Of a stretch of DNA of 64,000 nt, positions 35,398 to 49,200 are shown one piece after another. Location: assembly GCA_024803745.1 (NCBI GenBank), contig JANJXV010000013.1, forward strand, positions 13,823,501 through 13,887,500. The letters are read 5' to 3'. Numbering within the stretch: the stretch's first letter is position 1; each line of letters starts with the position of its first letter. This DNA comes from Megascapheus bottae (taxonomy: Eukaryota > Chordata > Mammalia > Rodentia > Geomyidae). The translations under genes and the position numbers were made by a program. Under the pieces are notes generated by a model. It was given only the letters and a program-made list of their open reading frames with translations, did not search any database and had not been told where the DNA came from.

Positions 35398-38300
35398 GCA
35401 GTACTCAGGAATTGAACTCAGGACCTTGCTAAACAAGTACTTTGTCACTTGAGTTTGTGTTGATTTTTTTTAAATTACAATTATAGAGGTGATGTACAGA
35501 TGGGTTACAGTTACATAAGTTAGAGTACATTTCTTTTGGGACAATGTCACTTCTTCCCTTCATATCTCCCACTTTTTCCCTCCCTCCCCCTCAGATTGTG
35601 TAGTTCATTTTCAACAGGTGTTGATTATTATTATTCTTTTTTTGCCGGTCCTGGGGCTTGAGCTCAGGGCTTGGGCACTGTCCTTGGGCTTTCTCAAGAC
35701 TAGTGCTCTACCACTTGAGCCACAGCACCATTTCCAGCTTTTTCTGTGTATGTGGTACTGAGGAATCAAACTCAGAGCTTCATGCATGGTAGGCAAGCAC
35801 TCTACCATTAGGTCTGCTCCCAGCCCTATGTGTCGATTATCATTATTATTATTTATTTATTATTATTTTTGTGGATCATGGGGCTTGAACTTGGCCTGGG
35901 CACTGTCCCTGAGTTCTTCAGCTCAAGGCTACTACTCTGCCTACGGGCCTGGGCATTGTTCTGAGCTCTTCAGCTCAAGACTACCACCGTACCCATGAGC
36001 CAAGCTCCACTTCCCATGTTCTAGAGGTTAATTGGAGATAAGAGTCTCAGGTTCTTTTGTGCCAAGGCTGGCTTTGAACCTTGATCCTCAGATCTCAGCC
36101 TCTTAAGTAGCTAGAATTACAGGCATGAGGCACCTGCACTGGCTTGTGTTGATTATTTTTAAGATAGAATTTTGGCTAGGAATTTGGTTTAGTGGTAGAG
36201 TGCTTGCCTAGCATGCATGAAGCCTTGGGTTCAATTCCTCAGTATCACATACACAGAAAAAGCTGGAAGTGGTGCTGTGGCTCAAGTGGTAGAGTGCTGG
36301 CCTTGAGCACAGAGAGGCTCAGCGACAGTGCCCGGTCCTGAGTTCAAGCCTCAGGACTAGCAAAGAAAAAGAGAAAAAAGCCAGGTGTGGTTCAAGCACC
36401 ACGACCCACAAAAAAATAAATAAATAAATAAATAAATAAAAAATAAAAGAAGGAAGATAGCCTCTCACTATTTCATTTATTTATATTTTTTGCCAGTCCT
36501 GGAGCTTGAGCTCAGGGCCTGAGGACTGCCCCTAAGGCTCTCTGTGCTCAAGGCCAGCACTCTACCACTTGAGCCAAATTGCCACTTGTAGCTTTTCTGT
36601 TTATTTGGTACTGAGGAATCGAACCCAAGGCTTCATGCATGCCAAGAAAGCACTCAACCACTAAGCCACATTCCCAGCCTTAGAGTCTCACTTTATGCCT
36701 AGGCTAGTATGGACTGTGGTCCTCCTGTTTATTTATGTTTCTCCACATTGCTGGGATGATAGGTAGGTGTCATCTTGCCTAGCCTTTATGATACCCCTGA
36801 ATGCACTATATACCTAGCCATTAGTTGAGATGTAGTTTCTCGAACTTTTATGCTTAAGCTGGCTGAGATTTTCAATCCACAAATCTCTGCCTCCCAAGTG
36901 GTGAGGATTATAGGTTTGAGCCCTCACACCCAGTCATAAATCAGATGTCTTACTTAGCCTTTGGGTCCAGGATGGGGTGGATTGCTCCCTGTGTAGATTC
37001 CAGTTTTACACAGGGAGAGCTAGAGGAGGATAGGCTGATAGAGATCATGGAGGCCAAGATTCACTGAGATGCATTTTGAGGTTCAGGCAGATTTCCCCGG
37101 GTACAGTGACAAGCAGCATGAGCAAAGGCTTAGAGGAGGTATCATGCCTGTGCTAGCACATTCTAGCAGGGGACAGATGCCAATGAGAAGCACTGGATTG
37201 GGGATAGGGATGCTTCTGAGGCCCTCTTCTCAGAAGGGGCACTGCCCCTTCCCCTGGGGATTTCCCACATTCTGTGCCTTCCTGACCCTACTTCTCCTTC
37301 TCTGGGTCCAGTCCTGACTCAGCATGCACTAGCCCTGCACTGTGCAGCTACCAGGGTCAGCCAGGAGACTTCCTGGAGGAGATGGCTAGAGTAGAACATT
37401 GAGAACCACATTACCCTTGCCCACTTCTGGGAACCATGGTTCTCTTCCTATAAAACTCTTCTGGGAAGGTAGTCCTTTGATTGTGTCTTATCAAGGTGAC
37501 AGTGACTGGCTGTGAGAGCTGTACTTTGTCCTCTAAAGAGAAAGCTACTCCCGAGCTGGCTGTACCCAGAGTTTGAGAGGCTAGCTCTTGGCTGGCCTTC
37601 TTTGTAAGCTGTTGTGCTGGATGTTTGTATTCAAATCCCAGCAGTAGGATCAAGAACCAGTGACTTAGCCTCTCAGTCCCTCAGTTACCTCATCTGTAAA
37701 GTGGGACCATAAGCCTCATCTTATAGAGCTTTCATAATAAGTTAAACCAACCTGTGTAAAGCACTTAAAAGATAACTGGGAATACACCAACACACACACA
37801 CACGCACATACACTCACGCACGCACACACATGCATACTGCATGCATACATACCCATGGCTAGTGACAATTCATTCAGGTATTTATAACTTCCTTCTTAGT
37901 GCTGGAAATACAGAAATGAAAGGATGGAGTGCACAGTTGGGTGGCAGAACTGGTACAGATGCTGAGGACAATGGTAGGGATGTTTCACATGCAGATAAGG
38001 GAGGGCTAATGCTGCTTGAGCCCTTATTACTATCCTCTCTATTGCTGGGAGGGCTTTGGGAACCAGGCCCCCTCAGGCCTGCTTCCATTGGAGGAAGCAG
38101 CCTGTCCTGCCTCCTCTGGACTACAGTCTGGCTGGCCCTGGCCCTGGCCCTGCTGAATTCTTCCCTCAGCTGATCACAGGCTGGGGCTCCGCAGGCTGCC
38201 TCGCCTTGACCTCTGGGAGGCAGCAGTTCAGCATTCACATGCCTGTCAGGAAGTCTCCAAGTATATTAGCTGAGCAGCTCCCCCCCTCCTCCAGCTTTCC

Positions 38301-41300
38301 CAGCTGGTACCCTGGGCATGTGGGTACCCACTCAGTTGTTTGGTTCACCATTCCATTTTTATTCCTAATGACCTGCTGTCCACCTACCCACAAACTGTTA
38401 TACCTGTCCACCCACCTATCTGTCCACCTACTGGTATGTCCTTACTAGCTACTCAGCCAGGCCCTGAACTGATGTGGGAGTGTCAAGTCAGAGGCTTCCC
38501 CTGTCCTCGAGGGACTCAGTGTTAAGTGGGACAGACAGCCTGATGCAGAGCCCACTGAGCAATCTTGTTAGGCTCAGTTGAACATTGAAACTCTTAAGAG
38601 ACTGCCATCAAAGAGGAAGACAAGGGAAGAACAGCTTGCCACCAGGGCAGTGCAACTTTGCCTCTGCTGTGGGAGTTCTCATGGCAATCTGTGCCACCTC
38701 TGTGGCTCTCCAGATGACATTTCAGGGGCAAGGGCCTGCCTCTGAAGGATCAGAATAGACAGGTGACTCACAGGGGCCAGCCTGGCTTGAAACCTCTTGC
38801 TCCATGGGGGCCAGTGTGCCTTTGAGCATGTTCTAGCACCCCTGCCCTTGTGGCCTCAGGTCACTGTCTAGATGTGCCTGGTTGCAAGTCACCACAAGCC
38901 CTGGCTTGTTCCCCACGTAAAGTGTCCGCCCACAGTCTCTCCTGTCCCATGCAGGCTGCTGTTGCCAAGGTAGCACCACTTAGGAACTTGGCTGCCCTGC
39001 TAGACTCTGGTGGGACTACACAGGAGAAGAGAGGAGCAGATTCCTTCCTATCTTCACCCAGAGAAAGGGCAGCTTTAGTACTGGTGATGCAGAAGAAGTA
39101 CTGGTGGGTCCTAAGATGCACCCACACACAGTGGTGGAGCTGGATTCAGATCTTGCCTTAGATGCCAGCAGAGCATCTGGCACACAGGGCATTCTTTGAA
39201 AACTGTCATTTGGAATAGCAAGTCTGCAGCTCACAGAGGAGGGAAATGGGGCCGGGGGAGCAGAATCAAGGAGAGAAGAAAGATTCAGAGGAGGAATTGG
39301 CTCTACAGGCAAGAACAAGGGGGTGCTCTTGAGACTGGAAGCTGGGAAGAGGGATCTGGATCTGGGGGAGCCACAGTGGAGGTGGACATGTCACATCCTT
39401 TTGTGGCCATCCTCTGGGGACCTGAGGACAGAGCAGAAATAACCCAAGGGAAGTAGTCATTTCTGCTGTTTGTTGTCAGCCTCTGGGGGATACACATACA
39501 CAGACAGCTGGCTGGGCCAGGCCTGCAGAGCTCAGACTAGTTCTAGAGGATGGGCCTGGAGCATTCCGAGTTCTGCCATGTGACACACCCTGCCCATTGA
39601 AATAGTCCCTACTTGACAGAAGAGAAAACCAACGCTCAGAGCAGCTGAGCACTTACCCTAGGACACAGGAACTAAGGGACTGAGCTGAGGTTCAAACCCT
39701 AGTTGTTAGTGACATACCCATTTAGGAGACAATGGCAAAGAGCAATGGTGACAGTTGCACTGTGGGAGGCAATCCCAGGGGGCCTGAAGCTGGCCCTGGA
39801 GGGGTGACAGCAGAGAGATGAAAATGGTATGGTGAGGGGAGTGAAAAAGGCCCATGGGTAATAGGAGGTAGTAAATATCCAAGTTTGGGCAGGACAGGAG
39901 GGGGGCCTGCGTCTACACATCCAGTTTAGGGCCTCAAGAGTTGGCTTCTAAAACCGGTCTGTGCTTCTGTCTCTTCCCATTTCAATCCCTTCTTGCCTCT
40001 TTGCCAATGCAGATCATGCCTCACCTCCCCTAGAAGCCTTCCCTAATTTCCCATCTGGTCTTCACCCTCTCCTCCAGCATGGAGATCCTGAGGGTACTTG
40101 TGGCTAAAAGCTAGAGCCTGAGGACAGGTGATCTGCTCAGTTAGGCAAAGAGGTGCTTGCCTCCCACAGGCATTGGGGTACCAGGAGGGCTTGGTCAGGA
40201 AGGTGAAGCAAGGGGCTGTGTGTGGAGGATTCCTTTCTGCAGAAGTATCTGTAGGAAAGGTGTTTGCTGTAGCCCAAGTGAACATGGGCTCAGTGGTATT
40301 GAGCCCTGGCTCTGTTGCTTAGTGACGCCTGACTTTTGTTCTGACCCCAGTCTTCCCTCCAAGGAGGAGGAGTTATTGGTGTCCTCACTGTCCATCGGTC
40401 CCCAGCCAGAGCCTGTGGAGCTCCTGTCTACCCTCCCGCCCACCCTTGTCCAGAGGCCTCCCCAGCCTCCATCGCCACCTCTTTGTCCTCCTGAGATACC
40501 TCCCAAACCTCCCCGCCTGCCCCCGGAATTCGGTGAGTGCTGCAGCCAGCCAGGGTTCCTTGTGGGCTGGCTTGGACTCTGGGTGTTGGCTCTGGACTGG
40601 CCTTGGAGCATGCAGTGGTCACACTTGCTGTCTGTCCAGCAGTCACTAGTCCCATGTGGCCTGGGCTAGCCCTGGGCCCTCTAGAGCATCAGTCTCTAAA
40701 TTTCTACCTGCCATCCTGACTGGTAGGCTTGACCCTGAAGTGGACTGCTGAAGTGGCGGTGTTAGAGTCTTGAGTTTACTCTCTATGGAGTGATCTGAGT
40801 TCTTGCTAGTCTTTAGTGGATAGTCCCTGTCCCTTTCCCCAAGTTTGTTGCCTGGTCAGCACTGCTTTTTGGTGGCCTTGCCTTAGGTATGACTTGCACT
40901 TCCTTTCTCCAATGCCTTTCTTTTGAAAACCAGGCTGGGGTGGGGCTGGGGGTGGGACCTTCCTGGCTAGAGCTTGTCTTTTGTGAAGCTAAGAATGGTT
41001 CTTAGGAGAGGTGACCAGGCCAGACTCTTTGTTCTGAGTGTCTCTTTCTTTCCAGATGACTCTGACTACGATGAGGCCCCAGAGGAGGGGCTGGGGGCCC
41101 CTGCTAGCGTGATGACAAAGAAGGTGCGACAGGGCAGTGGTTGAGGGTAGGCTGTAATATCCATGGAATGGAGGGAGGATCCCCAGACACCCTCCTAGAC
41201 AGTGTGGGCAGACATTTCCCAGGAGGGCTCCTCTCCCTGCTCCATCAATGTGCCTTAGAGGAATTGGGGTCAGGTGCAGAGCCAGAATCTTAAGCCAGGT

Positions 41301-41438
41301 TTTGGCTGGGTATGTGTGGTCTCCTCTGGTGTTCCTGTCACAGAATAGCTGTCCCTTTCTTTTTTTCTTTTTTTTTTTTTCCCTTTCTGTGTTCCCACAG
41401 TGTCTTCTTTCTGCGTTGTCTCTCTACTTCTGAAACTT

Positions 41439-41477
<39 letters not shown>

Positions 41478-41482
41478 GCATG

Positions 41483-41520
<38 letters not shown>

Positions 41521-43108
41521 AATGACAATACTGAGGCTTGAACTCAGGGCCTAGGTTGTCTTTTAGCTTTTTTTGCTTCAGGTTAGCACTCTGCCCTTTG
41601 AGCCATAGCTCCACTTTTGGCTTTTTGGTGGTGAATTGGAGAGAAGAGTCTCACAGACTTTCCTTCCTGGTCTGACTTTGAACTGTGATCCTCAGATCTC
41701 AGCCTCTTGAGTAGCTAGGATTATAAGCACGAGCCAGCTTTGTCTTTGTGTCTTCTGTAAGTCTGTGTCTCTGGTACTGCTTTTTCTCTCTCTGTGACGT
41801 TGGGCCTCTGGGTCTCAGCTGGTGGGGGGTGTGAAGAAACAGAAGTGAAAGTGCTGAGTTGTGAGTTGTGGATCAGGGACAGAGTGGCAGCGGGCATGAC
41901 AGTTGGGGGTGGGGGTTGTGTGTGACGTGGGGCTTGAGGGGAAGTTTGACACTGAATGGATCTGTGAGGACAGGAGGAGCCCCCTCTGATCCGAGTCCCG
42001 AGGGCTGTGCGCGTAGCCAGTCTGCTGAGTGAGGGGGAGGAACTGTCTGGGGATGAAGAAGATGAGGATGACCACGCCTACGAGGGCATCTCCAAGTGAG
42101 TGTCCATCCCACCAAGTTGCCCTCCCTCCCAACCCCAGCACTCCCATCTCCTCACCCCAGCATGAGGGACCCCAGCCTGGCTCTCCTCCTTCCCTACTCT
42201 TGTCCTAGCAGTGGATGGCCCACCAGCAGCCTAAACCCATCCTTGCCCAGCCTGATCCAGGAGCTCCTGCCGTACCCCATGGATGAGCTGCCTGGGGGCT
42301 CTACCCCCACCACACCAGTCATTAAAGCTGGTTGGCTGGACAAGAACCCACCACAGGGGTGAGTGGGGCTTACTGGCCCCTGCTGATTGTCTGCATGGGG
42401 AAGGTATGCCAGAACATAAATGTCATAAAACTAAAATCTAGACACATCTTATAACCATTGACTCTACCTGATTTTTTGGCCTTAACATTGGGAAGACCTA
42501 TTATGAGTTTGACTTGAATCATTTTGGCTGTCGGTTTGGTCTCTCTTCCTCTGAGAGGCTGATCCTAAAATTTTGGGAAGCTTCTGGGGGGAAGGGGAGC
42601 TGGGGGTAATGTGGGAACCCATCTTCTGAGCCCCAGTTCTTTGCTCCTCCGTTCCTCTGCCTGTCCAGATCTTATATCTATCAGAAGCGATGGGTGAGAC
42701 TGGATGCTGAGTACCTACGATACTTCGACAGTAATAAGGTGAGGCCACCGCCTGTCCCCGACTTAACCTTTCCCTGCTTCTGCCTAGGCCTTGGCTGATG
42801 ATCCCTAGCACTTGGTTCTAGCTGAGCCTCACCAGGGCTGTGGGTAGTGGGCTGGGAGAGCCCAAGGCCAGCTTGGCCACAGTCAGGCCTGCAACCTGCA
42901 TTTTGGCTAAGGCCAGGGGAGTGGAGACTCCTACCCACCCTGCCTAAAACGCAGCCCTTGTCCTTTTCCCAGGATGCCTACTCAAAGCGCTTTATCCCAG
43001 TAGCCTGCATCTCCCGGGTGGCTGCCATTGGAGACCTGAAGTTTGAAGTGATTACAAACAACCGGACCTTTGCCTTCCGAGCAGAGAGTGATGGTGGGGA
43101 ATTCTGGG

Positions 43109-43143
<35 letters not shown>

Positions 43144-45046
43144 GAAAAGACTGGAAGTCTGGCCAAATATGGGGAAGAAGACTATTTGGTCCTCCCCCCC
43201 CCCCCCACTGAGGAAGCAATGCCTTTTGTGGGTGGGAAGACACACCTTTATGGCTGGCTGTGATCCACACAGACCCTGACCATATAGGGGAAACAAGCTT
43301 CAGCAGGTACAGTGACTGGCCCAGAGTAAGTGGTACAAGCTGAGCTTCTGTAGGTTGGAGATATGGCAGAGTGACAGGCCATCTGGGTGGGCTTTCTAGT
43401 AGAGGTGTTGGGGGTGGCTCTGGTCAGGTCGAGCTCAAGTAACTTTTGCCCATCTGCAGTGGAGCGGAAGGAATGGATGCAGGCCCTGCAGCAAGCCGTG
43501 GCTGAGCAGCATGCCTGCGTCCAGCTATCTAGTGGTTATCCCATGGGAGCAGGAGGCTCCGAGCAGCCTGACAAAGCTGGCAGCCTGGAGCTTCGAGGCT
43601 TTAAGAACAAGCTGTACGTGGCTGTGGTCGGAGACAAAGTGCAGCTCTATAAGAATCTGGAGGTAGGAAGTTTGGCCAGGTCACTGAACCTACCTACTGG
43701 TTTCTTTCCTTTCCCAATGCCCACCCATCCTGATCTCTGTGCTTGGCCATACCCACCTACCTGGGCCCTCTTTCTACCCCATACCTGCTAGGTTCATGCC
43801 CACCCTGTCTGCCTTTCCTGCACTGAGTCCTGCTCTTTGACCCCCTCTGGTTCTTATCTTAGCACTGTCCTCGTAGGAGTACTACTCTCCATCCTAGCCT
43901 GGAGTTCTGTGACCCCCACAGCTTTTCACCTTACTCCAATTCCTTAGTGCTCCCTAAACTCCTTCCTAGGATTTTTCTAGTCTCTTGGTGTCATATTTCT
44001 CTCCTCCCCACTTCTGAGTCATAAGCCTGTGCTAAAACCCTGCCTTTGATCCCCCTCCCCTCCCGCCCCCGACACCTGTCAGGAATACAACCTGGGCATC
44101 GGCATCACCTTCATCGACATGAGTGTGGGCAATGTGAAGGAGGTAGACAGGCGCAGCTTTGACCTCACCACACCCTACCGCATCTTCAGGTGAGTTCCTC
44201 CTCTGGGCCCCTTGGTATCCTCCCTCTTTACCACACTTTGTTTTTGAATAACAGGGAAAGCCCCTCCTCTTTCTAGATTGGGTCTACCCCCTTTTCAGCC
44301 TTGCTTTGTAACACCAGCCTTATTACCACCAACCCCTGAGCCCATCTGGCTGTCTAGCAGGACCTCCAGAGCTCTAGGCCTGCCTATCTGAGGCCTCTGT
44401 GGGCATCACCTCTGTGAGCACCTTGCCTGGGAATCCCTGCCTCCCCTCAGCCCTGTGTAGTCTGTCACCATCTCTGTCTGCTCCTGTTACTTCTGAATCT
44501 CCTGTCTTGCCCCTTGCCCACCTAGCAGAGCCCTGTAGGCCTCCTGACCCCTGGCATGTACCTGTCTGAGCTCTTCACTGCCCACAGTGACCACAGTGCA
44601 GAGATCTTTTTTTTTTTTTTTTTTTTTAATCATCAGTCCATTTGAACTCAGGGCCTAGGCATTATCCCTAAGCTTGTTTTTGTTCAAGGCTAACACTGTA
44701 CCACTTTGAGCCACAGTGCCACTTCCAGTTTCAGTATAGTTAATTAGAGATAAGAATTTCATGGATTCTCTTGCTCAGTCTGGCTTTGAACTAAGATCTT
44801 CAGATCTCAGCCTCCTGATACCTCTAGCTAGGATTATAAGCATGAGCCACCAGCACCTGGCTTCTCTTTGTGTGGTTCTGAGGCTGTCTCATTCCCCTGG
44901 TTAGTGTCTGAATGAGGCTAATATGGTCAGCACAGAGGGCTTCTTTGCTGTGCTTAGTTGAAGTGGGCTGGTGCTTGTTTTGAGCACGAATAGCTTTGTG
45001 GTTTGATAACGTTCTGCTTGTGAAGGATGAGATGTCTTCAGTCCCA

Positions 45047-45077
<31 letters not shown>

Positions 45078-46191
45078 GCCAGTCCTGGGCTTGAGCTCAG
45101 GGCCTGAGCACTGTCCTTGGACTTTCTCAAGGCTGGAGCTTTGCCACTTGAGCCTCAGCACCACTTCTGGCTTTTTTCCATATATGGTACCGAGGAATCG
45201 AACCCGGGTCTTCATGCATGCTAGGCAAGCACTTTAACCACTAGGCCAAACTCCTGGCCCTTCAGCCCCACTCTTAAAGTACTTGGTACCACCACTGTAT
45301 CTCTAGCCAGGTAGTACATCCTTTCTAGCATCACATGGGCTTAGAGGTAGTGGTGGCCTCAGGGAACTAGCCACAAGGGATCTTTTTTTTCAGGGGAGGG
45401 GGGCAGGGGAGATAATCATCTATTCATTGTCCAGTGGGGTCTTCTCACCCTGAAGAGCAGCAGACAGGTGATAGGGCTCCAGGTACCTGTGTGTTGAGTC
45501 ATTGGAGCTCCGGGTGGTATGGGGTCACAGTTGGGGCTGGGGTAGGAAAGAGGTTGAAGGTAAGGATAGCAGACACTTCTGTGTCTTCCCTTCCTTTCCA
45601 TTTACACCATCAACAGATTGGTCATTGTTCTCAGGGTGCACTCTGACCTCCTGCCTGTTACAGGTTGTTCCTGTTCATCTTCCAGTCTCTTATTTGCCAA
45701 CCAGCAGAAGTTCTGAGAGGCCACTGTGCCATCTTGTTCCTTGGCACATGGTGCCACTTCTCCCGGCTCAACCCTTTCTCATCTGTCCGGTCTCTGCCCA
45801 GCATCATTTCACCCCATTTCCTGGCATCTACACTGTGTGGAACCACACCCACCCACCCACCCACCATGTTCTCCCTTCTGACTCAGAGCCCCCCGTACCT
45901 CGTCTCCCCACTTTATGCTGTACTTGCCTTATGTTGTCCCCCAACTCCTTCCAAGCCCTTCCCACCATTCTCCCTATTCCTATGTCTCCAGCTTCTCGGT
46001 TGACTCAGAGCTAGAGAAGGAGCAGTGGCTGGAGGCTATGCAGGGAGCCATTGCTGAGGCCCTGTCCTCCTCAGAGGTGGCCGAGCGCATCTGGACTGCA
46101 GCCCCAAACAGGTTCTGTGCTGACTGCGGGGCTGCTCAGCCTGACTGGGCCTCCATCAACCTCTGTGTCGTCATTTGCAAGCGCTGTGCAG

Positions 46192-46250
<59 letters not shown>

Positions 46251-49200
46251 TGTGATGGGTACCAGGCAGAGGTAGATAGGGTTGGCTGGAGGATGGCAGG
46301 TGTCTTGTCTGGCAGGCAGGGTTAGAGTCCTAATTTCTGATGTGGCTTCTGATTGACAAGCCACTCCCGCTAGGATTAACTTTCAGCCTTACATTGCCTG
46401 GCAGGGCTCCGTGGGGACATTGCAAGTAAGGACCTTGGAGACACAGAGGGAAAATGGCACTTGGCATGTAAATGGGCTGGACTTACGCCTGGGCCTTTCT
46501 GGGTATCCTCCATGTGGCATTTGGGCTGAGCTGGGCTCTGTAAACTGAAGGTCCAGAAGGGATGGGAGGCAGGGGTCCCAGAGGACATGGTCAGCATTGC
46601 AGGCCAGGCTGGCTGGTGGGAAGAAGCTAAGGTTGGAGACCAGTGCCAAGGAAGGAAAGCGGGCTGAGCTCAAGGTGTACTCATCTGCTCACTGAGTTAT
46701 GAAGGTCTAGCGAGTGGCAATCCTATGCTTTGTGCAGGGACCTGCTCTTAAGAGAGCTGACAGTGCCCAGGGGGTAGCTTTGGATGGCCATAGGTAGGAT
46801 TCCCTCAGGTGTGAATCCAGAGGGACAGATAGGTCTGAAGAAGTGACTGAGCTTGAGGTAGGACCCATGAGGCTGCTGGGATGTATAGGACAGCTGTCGG
46901 GGGGCCTGGGCCATGAGGTCTGAGTGCAAGAAAATTGACAACCTTGCTGGAACTGATAATGAAGGCATCAACTTTCATAGGCAGGAGACTGACTGAGGGG
47001 ACATGAGGTCCCAGGGATGGGTTGTCCAGGTTATAGGTAAGAAATACTAGGCACTTAGTACTCAGAGTTTCCTTTCCTGCCCTTGGAGTCCCTCATGACC
47101 TGGAGCCAAGCAGTGCTTCCTTCCCCAAGGCTCCAACCCCTATCCCACCTTTCATTCCAAGACTTATTAGTCCCGTACTATGTGCCAGGGTCTGTTCTAG
47201 GTGCCAAGGACACCCTAAAGCAGGTGATCAGGGTTCCTGCTCTCAGGCACCTTGGTAGTTCAGTTGGAAAGGCAAAAAAAAAAAAAAAAGATTACAGGAA
47301 CTAAGTGAAGTATTAGGAACAACAAGTGCTAGGAAAGGAATATTCTGTTGGGGAAAACCTCTCTGAAAAGGTGGCATGCCAGCTGAGACCTTGAAGAAGG
47401 GAGAGATGCTGCCATGAGGAGATGGGGGAGGATCCAGGCAAGCAGGTTCAGTTGGAGGGAAGGAGGAACTCACATCTAGTTCTAGGGAGCAACCAGACAT
47501 GTGAAGCAGGATTTTACCATGCTGGGATTTGCACCTCTAAGCATTTGGCTGCCAGGATAAGTGGAAAGTGGCCAGCAGGGGCCCAGTGTAATGACAAGGA
47601 GCCTAGGTGAGGATTGCGGGGCTCAGTACTCTGGTGTGTAGAGCAGGGGTAGGTGGCCAGATTCCAAACTGGGCTAGGGGTAGGACCACAGGTCTTAGCC
47701 CCTGAAGCCTGCTTGTAGGCCTTAGATAGACACTGGGGGTAGATGAGGCAGGTCCCAGGTGACCAAATCTGGACTTCATCTACAGGGGAGCACCGTGGCC
47801 TAGGTGCTGGAATCTCCAAGGTGCGGAGTCTGAAGATGGACAGGAAGGTGTGGACAGAAACACTCATCGAGGTGGGGATACTTCCCTGTCCTGTCTGCCA
47901 TGCTTGCCTTGGATGTGTGGGATTCCCCCCTTCTCATTGATCACAGTGCTTTGGAAGTGGGATAATCTTAGTGGGTGGGGATTTTGGAAAGGCCAACTTT
48001 TGGCAAAGTCAGCAAAGTGGCCAGTGAGCTAAGAATGTTTATGCAGTTTTAGAAAGTTTAAAAGAAAGAAAAAAGAAGATGCAACAGACACTGTGTACAT
48101 CTGAAAAGCCTAAACTCTTTACTGTTTGACTTTGTAGAGTGTTTGCCAACCCCTGATTTCATACAAAGGTCCTGGACAGATTATCCAGCAAATCCTTATT
48201 GACCACCCAGCCCTGCCCCTTCCCATCTCACTTTCTAACTGACCTGGGCCTCAGGGTGTGTAGCTTTCAGAATCTCTCTTGTGCACTCTAGGTGCAGGAT
48301 GCACAGTTTAGGGGTACATGCATGCATGCACACTTACACCTGTGCACTTGAATGTCACTGTGCCCAAATAAGCTGGGAATTCCAGAGCAAGGTAGATATC
48401 ACAGTCACTTCTATGCCCCTACCTGTTGGGTGTGTTAAGTACTAAGGACTTGAGATTTGTTCCTTGGTTGACTCCCAAAACAATTCTTTTAAGTTAGGAT
48501 TAGAATACCCTTTATATGTATACTGATGAGGATATTGAGTTCCTGGGATAGAAAATAACTTGTTGAAGCCCTAGAGTGTGTCAGTGGTGTGTCAGGGATG
48601 CCCAGTTTTATTCTCTGCTGTGACTCCAGCACCCCACATAGCATGTAACAGAGAGGAGCGGGGAGCCCAGGAAATGGCAGTGGAATGAATAACAAGAACG
48701 GAAAGATGGAACTGGATCCCTAGATGCCCCTTCTCTGAATTCTCCTATGTCCCCTCTTGTCCAGAGGAATGTGAGGAACGGGGGTGTTTCCCAAATTCCT
48801 GCCTACCCCTTTGGCAGACAGGATAGATATATCCTTTGCCTTGACAGCTTCAGGAATTCAGAGTTCCAGATGTGAGGCTGGGTGGGGCAATAGCAAGGCC
48901 TCAAGGGATAAGGCTTCAGGCTGAGGCTTCCACCTGTCAGGCTGTCTCTTGTTCTGTTACTAAACTGAGGAACTAGGCTTCCATCCCATTGCTGGGCGAG
49001 GGAGCACAATGGCCACTGGCAGACCATGGAAAAGTGAGCTGGGTCCTGGCTTGGCAAGCCCCTTACCTGATAATGTTAGAACCCTCTGCGGTCAGCTGCT
49101 CCTCTGAACTCTTGCCCACACCCACAGCTCTTCTTACAGCTGGGCAATGGTGCTGGAAACCGCTTCTGGGCAGCCAATGTGCCCCCCAGCGAGGCTCTGC

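Larger units (their letters stand above)
26784..40350. other. ARAP1: Large ARAP1 intron between coding exons 1 and 2
   Basis: 13.6 kb with SINEs, the ERV, microsatellites and minisatellite listed separately. Repeat-free parts include about 29760-31400 and 37850-39590. The promoter of the short isoform (start at Met250) would be expected in this intron or just before coding exon 3; no CpG island marks it. Confidence 0.55.

Noticed and set aside
40285..40340. MIR-derived acceptor for coding exon 2
   Set aside because: MIR resemblance ends about 20 nt before the acceptor and is too weak to claim exaptation.
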